Below the pieces are notes generated by a model. The model saw nothing but the letters and a program-made list of their open reading frames with translations, had not been told where the DNA came from and ran no database searches. This document shows, in pieces, positions 55,594 to 64,000 of a stretch of DNA of 64,000 bases (its first letter is position 1; each line of letters begins with the position of its first letter). The translations under genes and the position numbers were made by a program. This stretch comes from Onishia taeanensis (GTDB lineage: Bacteria; Pseudomonadota; Gammaproteobacteria; Pseudomonadales; Halomonadaceae): NCBI RefSeq assembly GCF_013349955.1, contig NZ_JABVXC010000001.1, positions 541,644 through 605,643 on the forward strand, in the 5' to 3' direction.

Positions 55594-58374
55594 ATGTCAG
55601 GAAAGACACCCACAGGATGGCTTCGTCGCCTGCTGGCGCCCCGCTGGCAGCACCCGGATGCCGAGAAACGTCGCGAGGCCGCCGCGCGACTCGATGCCGC
55701 TCGCCCGGAGGAACATCGTCGGCTAGAAACGCTGGCCCAGGACCAGGACGCCCGCGTACGCCAGGCAGCCCTGTCGCAGATCGGCGACCCGGAAACCTTG
55801 CTGGCGATGATGGACGAGGCCGCCTCGCCCGAATTGACGGCCCGCCTGGTCGCCTTGCTGGTGGGGCGTGAACCAGGCGTCAGCCTGGACCGCCGCCTGG
55901 CACTGGTCGAGTGCCTCGATCAGACACGTCTGTTGAGTGACATCACCCTGCAGGGCGATAACCAGCAGCTGCGGCTGACGGCACTGGCGCGCATAGACGA
56001 TGAAGAAACGCTGATCCACCAGGCCTGCGAGAACGGCATCGCCACCGTGCGCCGTGCCGCAGCCGAGCGTATCGACAGCGAAGAGGGGCTGCGCGAGCTG
56101 TCTCGCCGCGCCCGGCGCGACAAGCAGATTCACCGGCTGGCCCGCGAAGCCCTTGGCAGGCGCCGCGCCAATGCGGCTCAGGCTGCCGCCGCCAACGAGA
56201 AGCGCGAGCGGCTGCTCAGCGCTCTGGAGGCGCACGTCACTCACGCCTGGGAGCCCCTTTACGCCGGCCGATACCGGCACCTTAGGCGCGAGTGGGAAGC
56301 CCTCAAGGACCTGCCTAGCGCCGAGCAGGAACGCCGCTATCAGGATGCCTCTCTGGCATGCCGCAAGGTAATCAGCGATCACGAGGCTCATCAACAGGCC
56401 GCCGAAAGTGTGCATGAGCAGCGCGCAAGCGACGACGAGACCCGCCTTGGCCTGATCGAAGCGCTGGAAGAAAGCCTCGCCGGGCTTCGCCAGAATGAGC
56501 GCCTCACCGGTCAGGACCTGGCCAGCCTGCGCGCCCAGCGGCGCCTGCTGGAGCAGCGCTGGGAAGAGCTCTCCGACCGCCACCCGCCGCAACATGAACT
56601 GCGCGAGCGCTACAGCCGGGCCCTGGCCGACTATCATCACCTGGATGTCGCCTGGGCGAGGCTTGAGCAGCATGCCGACACCCTGGAGCGCGCGGTCACC
56701 GACCATGATCGCGACCGGCTATTGGCGCTGCTCGAAGCCGTCGACTGGCCTGACGACCTGCCCCCTGTGGATGCGATCGAGCGTGCCCACGCACAGCTCG
56801 ACCGCACCCCGTCATCCCAGACAACGGTGAGTCGCGAGGAAATCGAGCGCGGCCTCTCGGCCCTCGATGAAAAGCTCAAGCGCGGCGCCTTCAAGGCCGC
56901 CAGCCGCCTGCATCAGCAGCTGCGCCAGCAGTTGGAGGCGCGGCCGGCAGACGATCGCCAGGCACTCGAGGGCACTCTCAAACGCCAGGGTGCTCAGCTC
57001 GCCGAACTGCGTGACTGGCGCGGCTTCGTTGCCGCCCCCAAGCGTGACCAGCTATGCCAGGCCATCGAAACTCTGGCCGACGATGACACCCTAGCCGCCG
57101 ATGTGCTGGACCGCCGCCATCGCCGGCTGGTCACGGAGTGGAAGGCACTGGGTGACGCCGCCGCCACCCGCGAGCTATCGCAACGCTTTCGCCAAGCCTC
57201 CGAACGCATCCATGCGCGCCTGGCGCCCTGGCGAGACCAGCAGCGAGCCCAGCGTGTTCAGAATCTCGAGACCCGCCAAGCACTGTGCGACCAGCTTGCC
57301 ACCCTGCTGGATGCTCCCGATCCCGAGGCCGACCCGGACGCACTGCGCGAGATTCGCGACAAAGCCCGCGAACAGTGGCGTCGCTGCACGCCGGTACCGC
57401 GCCAGCAGGCACAAGCAGTCGGCCAGCGTTTCGCCACGCTCAGCCATGACCTTCAGACGCTGATCGATCGCCGCGCCCAGCAGATCGCGACCGCCAAGCG
57501 CGAGCTGATCGCCGAGGCCCGCCGCCTCAGCGGGTCGTCTCAACCAGCGACCCAGCGCGCCCAGGAGGCCAAGGGCCTACAGCGACGCTGGCGCGCCCTG
57601 GGACGAGCGCCCAAGGGCGAGGAACAGGCTCTGTGGCGGGAGTTCCGTAATCTCTGTGACGAGATCTTCGCCAGTCGCGAGGCCGAATACGTTGATCAGG
57701 CCTCCCGCGCAAAGGCACGCCTGGACGCCATGCAGGCCGTGATCGATCGCTTCGATGCCTGGCAGCCATCCTCGAGCGCCGACGAGCCAGTGCTCGAGCA
57801 GGCCATCGCCGAAGTCGACGCACTCAAACCGCTACCACCCGGCCGGCGCACCGACGGCATGCGCAAGCGCTGGACCGGTATCGTACGGGCTCGCCGCGAA
57901 CGGCTGGCAAGACTGGCGGTTAACGAGGAAATTCTCGCCTGGCAGTCCCTGCAGCCCCTGCTTAACGCGCATCTTGACGCTGACCGCAAAGCGCTGGACG
58001 GCCTGGCGCCCAGCGACGTTTCCGGCGTCGAGGGCCTCAACGGCGACATGCTGAAGGCTCACCAAGCACGCAATGCCGCCCGTCGCGATCCGCCGCCGCC
58101 AGATGCCGTCAAGGACACTCTGACCCGCCTGCGGGTTCACATGGCGCTATTGGCAGGCAGCGGGCTCGCGCACCAGGACGAACCCCTGCGCCTGGCCATT
58201 CAGGTCGAGCGACTCAACGAGGGCCTGGGCCAAGAGCCAACACGCGCCGAAGAGCTGCACAACGTCTTGTGCACCCTGCTGGCAACCGGACCGATGCCGG
58301 CAGAGCACTGGGAGCATGAAGCGCCGGAGCTCGATGCCCTGCTACACCAGATGCTGCCCCTGCCACCGCCTTGA
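55594..58374 (+). CDS. DUF349 domain protein, large coiled coil
   Basis: This 926-aa protein begins with a HEAT-like region (about 25-190; repeated RRL and LARIDDEE helices), followed by long Arg/Glu/Gln-rich helices. At least one clear DUF349 unit (RRWRALGRAPKGEEQALW, near 665-690) and weaker ones (EWKALGDAA near 517) are visible. The family is common in gammaproteobacteria and has no established role. No TM or signal peptide is seen. The ATG at 55594 is chosen by context; an in-frame ATG at 55534 lacks a ribosome site. Confidence 0.85.
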   Translation: MSGKTPTGWLRRLLAPRWQHPDAEKRREAAARLDAARPEEHRRLETLAQDQDARVRQAALSQIGDPETLLAMMDEAASPELTARLVALLVGREPGVSLDRRLALVECLDQTRLLSDITLQGDNQQLRLTALARIDDEETLIHQACENGIATVRRAAAERIDSEEGLRELSRRARRDKQIHRLAREALGRRRANAAQAAAANEKRERLLSALEAHVTHAWEPLYAGRYRHLRREWEALKDLPSAEQERRYQDASLACRKVISDHEAHQQAAESVHEQRASDDETRLGLIEALEESLAGLRQNERLTGQDLASLRAQRRLLEQRWEELSDRHPPQHELRERYSRALADYHHLDVAWARLEQHADTLERAVTDHDRDRLLALLEAVDWPDDLPPVDAIERAHAQLDRTPSSQTTVSREEIERGLSALDEKLKRGAFKAASRLHQQLRQQLEARPADDRQALEGTLKRQGAQLAELRDWRGFVAAPKRDQLCQAIETLADDDTLAADVLDRRHRRLVTEWKALGDAAATRELSQRFRQASERIHARLAPWRDQQRAQRVQNLETRQALCDQLATLLDAPDPEADPDALREIRDKAREQWRRCTPVPRQQAQAVGQRFATLSHDLQTLIDRRAQQIATAKRELIAEARRLSGSSQPATQRAQEAKGLQRRWRALGRAPKGEEQALWREFRNLCDEIFASREAEYVDQASRAKARLDAMQAVIDRFDAWQPSSSADEPVLEQAIAEVDALKPLPPGRRTDGMRKRWTGIVRARRERLARLAVNEEILAWQSLQPLLNAHLDADRKALDGLAPSDVSGVEGLNGDMLKAHQARNAARRDPPPPDAVKDTLTRLRVHMALLAGSGLAHQDEPLRLAIQVERLNEGLGQEPTRAEELHNVLCTLLATGPMPAEHWEHEAPELDALLHQMLPLPPP

Positions 58375-58426
58375 TCAGCCTCCATGACGCCCTGTTCAGC
58401 CGCGTCCTACACCCGCATTACCAACG

Positions 58427-58454
58427 AAAAGACCCGAAGCCTTGGCTTCGGGTC
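58427..58454. terminator. Bidirectional terminator between DUF349 gene and phaB
   Basis: GACCCGAAGCC and GGCTTCGGGTC pair around TT. The minus-strand side ends in TTTTC, serving phaB, and the plus side in TCTTGTT. Confidence 0.85.
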
Positions 58455-58519
58455 TCTTGTTGGCGTGCCTCTTACTGCTATTTTAGTCGTCCGAATCACA
58501 CGTCAGACGTTGATGACGA

Positions 58520-59266
58520 TCAGCCCATGAACTGTCCACCGTTGATGTCCAGGTTGGCGCCGGTGATGAAGCCGGACTCCTTGTCGGCCAGGAAGACCAC
58601 CGCCCGGGCAATCTCTTCCGGGGTGCCGTAACGCTTGACCGGAATACCCTCGCGAATCGCCTCACGCACCTTCTCGGGAATTTTCATGATCATGTCAGTG
58701 GCGATGTAGCCAGGTGACAGGGTATTGACGGTGATGCCCTTGGTCGCGGTCTCCTGCGCCAGCGACATGGTCAGGCCATGCATGCCGGCCTTGGCGGCCG
58801 CATAGTTGACCTGGCCGAACTGGCCCTTGCGGCCGTTGATCGAGGAGATGTTCACAATGCGACCGTAGCCATGCTCGAGCATGTCTTCGATAACGCTGCG
58901 ACAGGTGTTGAAGACACTGTTGAGGTTGGTGTCGATGACTTCATGCCACTGATCAGGCGTCATCTTCTTCATGGTACCGTCACGGGTAATGCCGGCACAG
59001 TTGACCAGCACGCTGACCGGGCCATGCTGGTCGCGAATCTCGGCCACTCCAGCGACACATTCGTCATAGTTGGTCAGGTCGACACCTGACAGTGCGATAT
59101 TGTCGAAACCATCGGCCTGTTGATCGGCGAGCCACTGCTTGGCCTTTTCAGGATTGTGGTAACCGGCAACGACTTGATAGCCCTCCTTGGCAAGGGCACG
59201 ACAGATTGCCGATCCAATGCCACCGGTCCCCCCGGTAACCCATGCGACGGGTGCTGCATTAGCCAT
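58520..59266 (-). CDS. phaB: Acetoacetyl-CoA reductase
   Basis: This 248-aa SDR enzyme reduces acetoacetyl-CoA to (R)-3-hydroxybutyryl-CoA for polyhydroxybutyrate. The cofactor loop TGGTGGIG (11-18), NCAG (89-92), Ser141/142 in NISSING, and Tyr155-Lys159 (NYAAAKAG) are present. GITRDGTMKKM and YHNPEKAK favour PhaB over FabG and NADPH use. It stands alone; phaA and phaC are not in this window. Confidence 0.92.
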   Translation of the reverse strand: MANAAPVAWVTGGTGGIGSAICRALAKEGYQVVAGYHNPEKAKQWLADQQADGFDNIALSGVDLTNYDECVAGVAEIRDQHGPVSVLVNCAGITRDGTMKKMTPDQWHEVIDTNLNSVFNTCRSVIEDMLEHGYGRIVNISSINGRKGQFGQVNYAAAKAGMHGLTMSLAQETATKGITVNTLSPGYIATDMIMKIPEKVREAIREGIPVKRYGTPEEIARAVVFLADKESGFITGANLDINGGQFMG

Positions 59267-59410
59267 GATGTATCTCCCTGATAGATGACTGTGTGCTACA
59301 ACGTGCTTCGGTCAGTATGGACCATTACCGCGCCGACCCCTTGAGCATGACAACCCCCCCTGCCACTTTCAATTCATACAGATCACACTCCACCGCCTTC
59401 GATTCAACTC

Positions 59411-59438
59411 TTGACCCAGCGCAATTATCGTGTAGTAT
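59411..59438 (+). promoter_or_regulatory. Promoter of initiator tRNA
   Basis: TTGACC (59411-59416) and TAGTAT (59433-59438) are 16 bp apart and end 14 bp before the tRNA. Confidence 0.7.
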
Positions 59439-59452
59439 ACGTCTCACGTTGA

Positions 59453-59529
<77 letters not shown>

Positions 59530-59540
59530 AATATAGAAAA

Positions 59541-59571
59541 AGCCGATACTCACTAGAGTGTCGGCTTTTTT
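59541..59571 (+). terminator. Terminator of the initiator tRNA
   Basis: AGCCGATACTC pairs with GAGTGTCGGCT (one G-T) around ACTA, followed by a run of T. Confidence 0.92.
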
Positions 59572-59648
59572 GTATTTGGCCTTTACTCACCACCACAGCG
59601 ATTCTGTATCTGGTCGGTGCTCACCACCAATTCGAACTGCTTACCCCA

Positions 59649-60419
59649 CTAGCGAGAAACACCGTCGCCTTGCACCGGCTCCGCAGCTCCCAGGCGGCCG
59701 ATACCGGGCAACTTGAGAGCGGGCGGCCATGGGTCGATGCCCAGCGTCAGGCCCAGCAGGTTCACCTCCAGCCCTTCCTCCCGAGCCAGCAGAATCCCCG
59801 CCAGCCCTCCAAGTGCCAGCTGGTAGCCACTACCACTGGGCGCATCGGCCAGTACGCCGCCGAATAAGTAGTCCTTGCCCAAGGCATGGGGCGGCAATGC
59901 CACTTCGAGCCCGGGGACCTCACGCACGATCCAGGCAATGAAGGTATTGCTGTTGGGCCCGGGCCAGGCACGATAGCGGTCCGGGGCCGGGTAGCGAGCC
60001 ACCGCGGCCTCGATGCGGGGAATCAGCTTGGCCGCCACAGCGCCGCGATAGTCAGCAAGCAGGCTGGGCGGGTTACCATACCAGGCACGATCCGGCGCCC
60101 CCCACTGGCTGACCATATGGGGTCGCCGCCAGCTCAGCACCTGGTGGCGACGATAGCCCTCAGCGCCGGCGGCCTTGGTAGCGATCCAGGTATGCACGGC
60201 GAAGGCCCCTCGCCAGCTGTAAGCTCTGGCCGCATAGACTTGAACGACCGCCTCGGGCGTCACGTCAGGCGCCGGCGCCAGTCCTGCCGGCCGACGATCG
60301 GCCTCTGACCAGTGAGTGTCGAGACCGACCCGTTCACCTGCCAGCATCCACAACGGCCCCACCAGCAATAGCGCTACGCCAGCGAGCATCACCAGTACGC
60401 CCTTCATCACCTGCGCCAT
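59649..60419 (-). CDS. DUF3750 family protein
   Basis: This 256-aa protein starts with one TM or signal-anchor helix (VLVMLAGVALLLVGPLWML) and continues with the DUF3750 pattern (VVQVYAARAYSWRGAFAVHTW, WGAPDRAWYGN, YRAWPGPNSNTFIAWI). The last motif, with Asn-Ser-Asn-Thr-Phe, is reminiscent of permuted NlpC/P60-type folds, but no activity is known. The ATG at 60419 follows GGGAG; one at 60437 is in frame. Confidence 0.8.
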   Translation of the reverse strand: MAQVMKGVLVMLAGVALLLVGPLWMLAGERVGLDTHWSEADRRPAGLAPAPDVTPEAVVQVYAARAYSWRGAFAVHTWIATKAAGAEGYRRHQVLSWRRPHMVSQWGAPDRAWYGNPPSLLADYRGAVAAKLIPRIEAAVARYPAPDRYRAWPGPNSNTFIAWIVREVPGLEVALPPHALGKDYLFGGVLADAPSGSGYQLALGGLAGILLAREEGLEVNLLGLTLGIDPWPPALKLPGIGRLGAAEPVQGDGVSR

Positions 60420-60550
60420 CTTCGCTCCCACACGCATTCTCAAAACCAAAGCACCACGGCATGGGCGCGCGCCTTGTGGCAGACACCTTGAATCTCCGGC
60501 TTACCACCCGCATCTAACGAGTAAATTCCCAAACACTCAAGGTAGCCTGC

Positions 60551-61477
60551 ATGCCGATCGTCGACCCGCGCAGTGGCGCCCCCCTGAATCCCGAAGCAGA
60601 AGCCGGTGAGACGGCCGGTGCCGATTCCGCCGCCTACATCGTCGATCTCGACATGAGCAACTTCCAGCAAGTGGTGCTGGAAGGCTCGATGAATACGCCG
60701 GTGGTACTGGATTGCTGGGCGTCCTGGTGCGAACCCTGCAAGAACCTGATGCCGGTGCTGGAAAAGCTGGCCCGTGAGTACAACGGCGCCTTCGTCCTGG
60801 CCAAGCTCAACATCGAGGAGCATCAGCAGATCGCCGCCCAGCTAGGCATCCGCTCGGTGCCGGACGTCAAGCTGATCATGCAGGGCCAACTCTATGACGA
60901 GTTCCAGGGCGCGCTGCCGGAAAGCCAGATCCGCGAGTGGCTTAGCAAACACATCGCCGCGCCCGCAACCCCCGAGGCCTCTCCCGAGGAGCAGGCCGAG
61001 GCGGCGCTGGCGGCCGGCGACCCGGCTACCGCCCGGGCGATTTACCAACAGCTGGTGCAGGACAACCCCCAGCATCATGACTATCAGATCGACCTGGCCA
61101 GCGCCGTGCTAGCAGAGGGTCAACCTGAGGATGCCCGGGCAATCCTCGACAACCTGCCCCCCGAGCACCGGGATGCGCCGCGTGCTCGGGGCGTGCGTGC
61201 GCGGCTTGAGTTCGGCGAAGAAGCGCCGGATGCCGCAACACTGGCCGCACTGGGTGATCGCGACGACAGCGAGGCACAGTTTTTGCGCGCTCTGCGCCAA
61301 GTCGCCGACGGCGACTATGAACCCGGCCTCGACGCCCTACTGACGCTGATGAAACGCGACCGCGCCTACGGCGACGATGCCGCCAGGAAGACGCTGCTGC
61401 GGGTCTTCGATGCCCTCGGCGCCGACCATCCGTTGACGGTGACCTATCGACGCAAGCTGTTCGCGCAACTCTACTAA
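60551..61477 (+). CDS. cnoX: CnoX/YbbN-type thioredoxin-TPR co-chaperone
   Basis: This 308-aa protein has a thioredoxin domain (about 30-140) with WCEPC (Cys60, Cys63) and cis-Pro in RSVPDVKL, and TPR repeats (about 150-300) ending RRKLFAQLY like E. coli CnoX. CnoX proteins hold oxidised or unfolded clients and pass them to GroEL. E. coli CnoX lacks the CxxC; this copy has both cysteines, so redox activity is possible. It is convergent with the patB-like gene, 12 bp apart. Confidence 0.9.
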   Translation: MPIVDPRSGAPLNPEAEAGETAGADSAAYIVDLDMSNFQQVVLEGSMNTPVVLDCWASWCEPCKNLMPVLEKLAREYNGAFVLAKLNIEEHQQIAAQLGIRSVPDVKLIMQGQLYDEFQGALPESQIREWLSKHIAAPATPEASPEEQAEAALAAGDPATARAIYQQLVQDNPQHHDYQIDLASAVLAEGQPEDARAILDNLPPEHRDAPRARGVRARLEFGEEAPDAATLAALGDRDDSEAQFLRALRQVADGDYEPGLDALLTLMKRDRAYGDDAARKTLLRVFDALGADHPLTVTYRRKLFAQLY

Positions 61478-61502
61478 GCCAGTACAGAACTAAGCCAGTA
61501 CA
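61473..61502. repeat. 14-bp direct repeat over two convergent stop codons
   Basis: ACTAAGCCAGTACA occurs at 61473-61486 and 61489-61502. The first copy holds the cnoX stop and the second the stop of the opposite gene. Confidence 0.9.
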
Positions 61503-62644
61503 CGGTCGAGGCGGCTAAGCGCCTCGTCCAGCTGGGTGCGGGTGGTGCCGAAGTTGAGCCGCACGAAGCCCGGCCAGCCAAAGTCGGTACCATCTGAGAG
61601 TGCCACCCGCGCCTCCTTGAGCAGCAGTCGCTGCGGTGATTCGCCCAACCCAGCCTGGCGCAGGTCGAGCCAGGCGAGATAGGTGGATTGGGGCGCGCTC
61701 ATCGACACGCCCGGCCAGCCGGCCACTGCCTCGGCCAGGCGCACCCGGTGCCCGCGCAGGGTCTCGAGCAGCGCTTGGCGCCAGGGCTCTCCATGACGAT
61801 AGGCGGCTTCGGCGGCGACCAGGCCCATCAGATTGACGTCCGGCAACAGGCCACGCCCGGCGGCGATGAACTGTCGGCGCAGCCCGGGGTCCGGAATCAC
61901 CGCACAGGCAGCGGTCAGGCCAGCCAAGTTGAAGGTTTTGGAGGGCGCCCAGAGAGTGATGATGCGCGCGGCAAGGGCCGGGAACATCGCCGCCAGCGGC
62001 CGGTGGCGCGCGTTTTCATCCAGCAGCAGGTCGCAGTGCAGCTCATCGGAGACCACCAGCAGATCGTGACGCTCGACCAGTTCGGCCAGGCCCTCGAGCT
62101 CGTCGATGCTCCAGGCCCGCCCGGTCGGGTTGTGGGGCTGACACCACAACAGCAACCGAGTCTCGGAGGTAATAGCCGCCTCCAGCGCTGCCAAGTCGAG
62201 TCGCCAGGGCTCTCCCGGCGCCGCGGGCTCGGCAAGTGCGGCGGTCTGCGCGCGTCGCCCAGTGCGCTCGGCGACCTTGAGGAACGGCGGGTAAATCGGT
62301 GTCACCGTCAGGATACCGTCCCCCGGCTCGGTGAAGGCCAGGCTCGCCAGGTGCAGCGCCGGTACCACCCCCGGCAGCCAGTGCTGCCACTCAGGCTTGA
62401 TCGACCAGTCGTAGTGCTCGCCACTCCAGGTGCATAGCGCCTCGCGCAGACCGTCGGGCACCACGCCGTAGCCGAATACCCCGTGGCTGACTCGCGCCTC
62501 CAGAGCCTCGATGACCGCCGGCGGCGAACGGAAATCCATGTCGGCGACCCACAGCGGCGCCACGTCTTCGTCATAGCGCTGCCATTTCTGGGACGGCCAG
62601 TCGGGATGTCGCCGGGCCAACGGCGTGGCAAAATCGAACTGCAT
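61490..62644 (-). CDS. PatB/MalY-type PLP aminotransferase (cystathionine beta-lyase class)
   Basis: This 384-aa fold-type I PLP enzyme matches the MalY/PatB group: WVADMDFRSPPAVIEAL, HGVFGYG, CQPHNPTGRAW, VSDELHCDL and the PLP lysine in APSKTFNLAG. Members cleave C-S bonds of cystathionine or related thioethers to give pyruvate, ammonia and a thiol. The ATG at 62644 has GGAGG upstream. It is divergent from the next gene, 43 bp away. Confidence 0.88.
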   Translation of the reverse strand: MQFDFATPLARRHPDWPSQKWQRYDEDVAPLWVADMDFRSPPAVIEALEARVSHGVFGYGVVPDGLREALCTWSGEHYDWSIKPEWQHWLPGVVPALHLASLAFTEPGDGILTVTPIYPPFLKVAERTGRRAQTAALAEPAAPGEPWRLDLAALEAAITSETRLLLWCQPHNPTGRAWSIDELEGLAELVERHDLLVVSDELHCDLLLDENARHRPLAAMFPALAARIITLWAPSKTFNLAGLTAACAVIPDPGLRRQFIAAGRGLLPDVNLMGLVAAEAAYRHGEPWRQALLETLRGHRVRLAEAVAGWPGVSMSAPQSTYLAWLDLRQAGLGESPQRLLLKEARVALSDGTDFGWPGFVRLNFGTTRTQLDEALSRLDRVLA

Positions 62645-62687
62645 GCTGCCTCCTGTATCGTTCATCATCCTTGGGAATTCCTTGAAC

Positions 62688-63113
62688 ATGCCCGAAACCC
62701 CTTTCTATGCCAAGGCCATGCGCGGCGCCTCACACTTGGTGGGGCACTGGCTGCTGCTCGGTCAGGCGTCCCCTCAGCGCCTGGCCATGATTCTTGCTGA
62801 CACAGCCCGGGTCGCCAAGCTCGGTGAGCCGGAGGAAACGCCGAATGGCGACGCCCTGGAAGCCTGGGGCCGCGGCGCCCAGCCACCGCTATGGGCGGCC
62901 CGCTCGGCGAGTTTCCTGCTCATGCAGATGCCGGCCAGGCCGGTGCCCCGCGACGAGACGGAAGCCTGTGCCTGGGCCTATTGCTGGCTGCGTAACCGCG
63001 ACTTCGACAGTTTCGAGGAGGCCGAGAGCGCCTTGCCCGATCACCTGCGTGAAGCGCTCTCAGAAGCGCTGCCCGCGGCCTGGGCGGATCGCATCAGTCA
63101 GCGGCTGATCTAG
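62688..63113 (+). CDS. Hypothetical protein, Trp/Ala-rich
   Basis: This 141-aa protein (MPETPFYAKAMRGASHLVGH) is predicted mostly helical, with several Trp residues and no signal, TM or cysteine motif. I do not recognise a family. Codon use matches its neighbours. It begins 43 bp from the divergent patB-like gene with only a weak ribosome site and lies 100 bp before the thioesterase. Confidence 0.7.
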   Translation: MPETPFYAKAMRGASHLVGHWLLLGQASPQRLAMILADTARVAKLGEPEETPNGDALEAWGRGAQPPLWAARSASFLLMQMPARPVPRDETEACAWAYCWLRNRDFDSFEEAESALPDHLREALSEALPAAWADRISQRLI

Positions 63114-63213
63114 CTCGCACCATGCGGCCCGCTGCCCCGGCCTTGGATGACTTGCCCAAAGGTCGGCGCCGGGCAATGCTGAGTATCTTCTTTCTGCTGC
63201 ACCGGAGCCTTTG

Positions 63214-63624
63214 ATGTTCGTCACGACCCTCGCCCCCGCTTTTCACGACACCGATGCCCTTGGGCACATCAATAACACCCGCCTGCCGGCCTGGTTCGAA
63301 CAGGCACGTACTGATCTGTTTCGGCTATTCACGCCGGACCTCGACCCGCGCAAGTGGCAACTGATCCTGGCGCGCCTGGACGTGGAGTTCCTGGCCGAAC
63401 TGCACTACGGAAGCAGTGTTGAGGTGCGAACCTTCCTGACCCGGCTCGGTAACAGCTCCTTCACGGTGACACAGGAAGCTCGGCAGCATGGCCAGCTATG
63501 CGCTCGCGGCAATACCGTGATGGTGCACTACGACCACGACGAGAAGCGCGCCAAGAAAATCGAGGGAGATCTACGCACGGCCCTCGAAGAACACCTGCAG
63601 GCGCCCGCAGAGGCCAAGTCATGA
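63214..63624 (+). CDS. Acyl-CoA thioesterase, 4HBT (YbgC-like) family
   Basis: This 136-aa hotdog-fold protein has the 4HBT signature FHDTDALGHINNTRLPAWFE, with the catalytic Asp of DTDALGH. It hydrolyses short- or medium-chain acyl-CoAs; substrate is unknown. The ATG at 63214 follows GGAG. It overlaps the ybaK gene by 4 bp. Confidence 0.9.
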   Translation: MFVTTLAPAFHDTDALGHINNTRLPAWFEQARTDLFRLFTPDLDPRKWQLILARLDVEFLAELHYGSSVEVRTFLTRLGNSSFTVTQEARQHGQLCARGNTVMVHYDHDEKRAKKIEGDLRTALEEHLQAPAEAKS

Positions 63625-64000
63625 CGCCAGCGGTTCGCACCCTGAAGGCATCGGGTATCGACTTCCAGCTTACCGAGTACGCCCATGACCCGCGGGCCGA
63701 GGCCTTTGGCGAGGAGGCCGCAAAGACATTGGGCCTGGCATCTCAGACCGTCTTCAAGACGCTGCTGGCCAAGCTCAATGACGGCCGCCTGGTGGTAGCG
63801 CTGGTGCCGGTGAGCGCACGGCTCGACCTCAAGGCACTGGCTCGGGCGGCCGGGGCGCGCAAGGCGACCCTCGCCGAGCCGTCGCTTGCCGAACGCACCA
63901 CCGGCTATGTGGTGGGCGGCATCAGCCCCCTAGGCCAGAAGAAGCGCCTGTCGACCTTTCTCGACGAGAGCGCCCTGGCGCTCCCGACGCTACATGTCAG
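63621..64000 (+). CDS. ybaK: Cys-tRNA(Pro)/Cys-tRNA(Cys) deacylase YbaK (3' truncated by the window)
   Basis: The visible 126 codons begin MTPAVRTLKASGIDFQL and carry YAHDP, the lysine of FKTLLAKLN and YVVGGISPLGQKKRL, all YbaK features. YbaK removes Cys mischarged onto tRNA-Pro. The ATG overlaps the thioesterase stop (ATGA). Only the last third or so is outside the window. Confidence 0.93.
   Translation, partial: MTPAVRTLKASGIDFQLTEYAHDPRAEAFGEEAAKTLGLASQTVFKTLLAKLNDGRLVVALVPVSARLDLKALARAAGARKATLAEPSLAERTTGYVVGGISPLGQKKRLSTFLDESALALPTLHV

Overview
The window is a stretch of gammaproteobacterial core chromosome, most like Halomonas or another Halomonadaceae. The evidence is the high GC content with strong GC3 bias, gene neighbourhoods shared with Escherichia and Pseudomonas (rsmD/ftsY-ftsE-ftsX-rpoH, rpsP-rimM-trmD-rplS, minC-minD-minE, xerD-dsbC, holD-rimI, rpmB-rpmG, prfB-lysS), a PhaB-type acetoacetyl-CoA reductase and several TTG/GTG starts. 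Genus level is inference; no rRNA gene is present. I see no insertion sequence, prophage, integron or CRISPR array.

Layout. 0-8.6 kb, all minus strand: malic enzyme, TrpS, alanine dehydrogenase, a DUF2007/zinc-ribbon protein coupled to RlmI, MutM, ribosomal proteins L33 and L28, RadC. 8.9-14 kb, plus strand: CoaBC, dUTPase carrying an in-frame 15-bp tandem repeat, AlgC-type phosphomannomutase/phosphoglucomutase, ArgB, SlmA. 14.2-19.5 kb: heat-shock sigma factor and FtsX/FtsE/FtsY on the minus strand, then RsmD and a ZapB-like coiled coil on the plus strand. 19.6-28 kb, minus: RimI coupled to a probable HolD (psi) and BolA, an MFS exporter, a conserved small protein, LysS, PrfB with its programmed +1 frameshift, and a FadL-type porin.

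28.3-31.5 kb is a compact plus-strand copper operon: MerR regulator, CopA ATPase and a 24-aa membrane microprotein, joined by 4-bp overlaps, behind a MerR-type operator and followed by a 13-bp repeat. 31.5-42.6 kb, minus: YitT, RecJ, ThrC, Hom, DsbC, XerD, L19, TrmD, RimM, S16, Ffh. 42.8-45 kb, plus: a CcsA-like membrane protein and a CorB-type CNNM/CBS protein. 45.2-47.8 kb, minus: an MFS-PlsC fusion with its TetR regulator. 48-51.6 kb, plus: a degenerate SRAP (YedK-like) protein coupled to an exported M16 protease. 51.8-55.3 kb, minus: exonuclease I and MinE/D/C. Then a 926-aa DUF349 protein, PhaB, initiator tRNA-Met, a DUF3750 protein, a CnoX-like thioredoxin/TPR protein, a PatB/MalY C-S lyase, an unknown protein, a thioesterase and a YbaK deacylase cut by the window end.

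The genes serve translation, division-site selection (SlmA, FtsEX, MinCDE, ZapB-like, XerD), DNA repair, threonine/arginine synthesis, envelope lipid handling and copper export. The observations most worth a second look are the SRAP homologue lacking all four catalytic residues, the dUTPase repeat beside motif V, the copper operon with its unusual sensor and microprotein, a PsrA-like palindrome upstream of fadL, and phased TATGCAT repeats between zapB and rimI.
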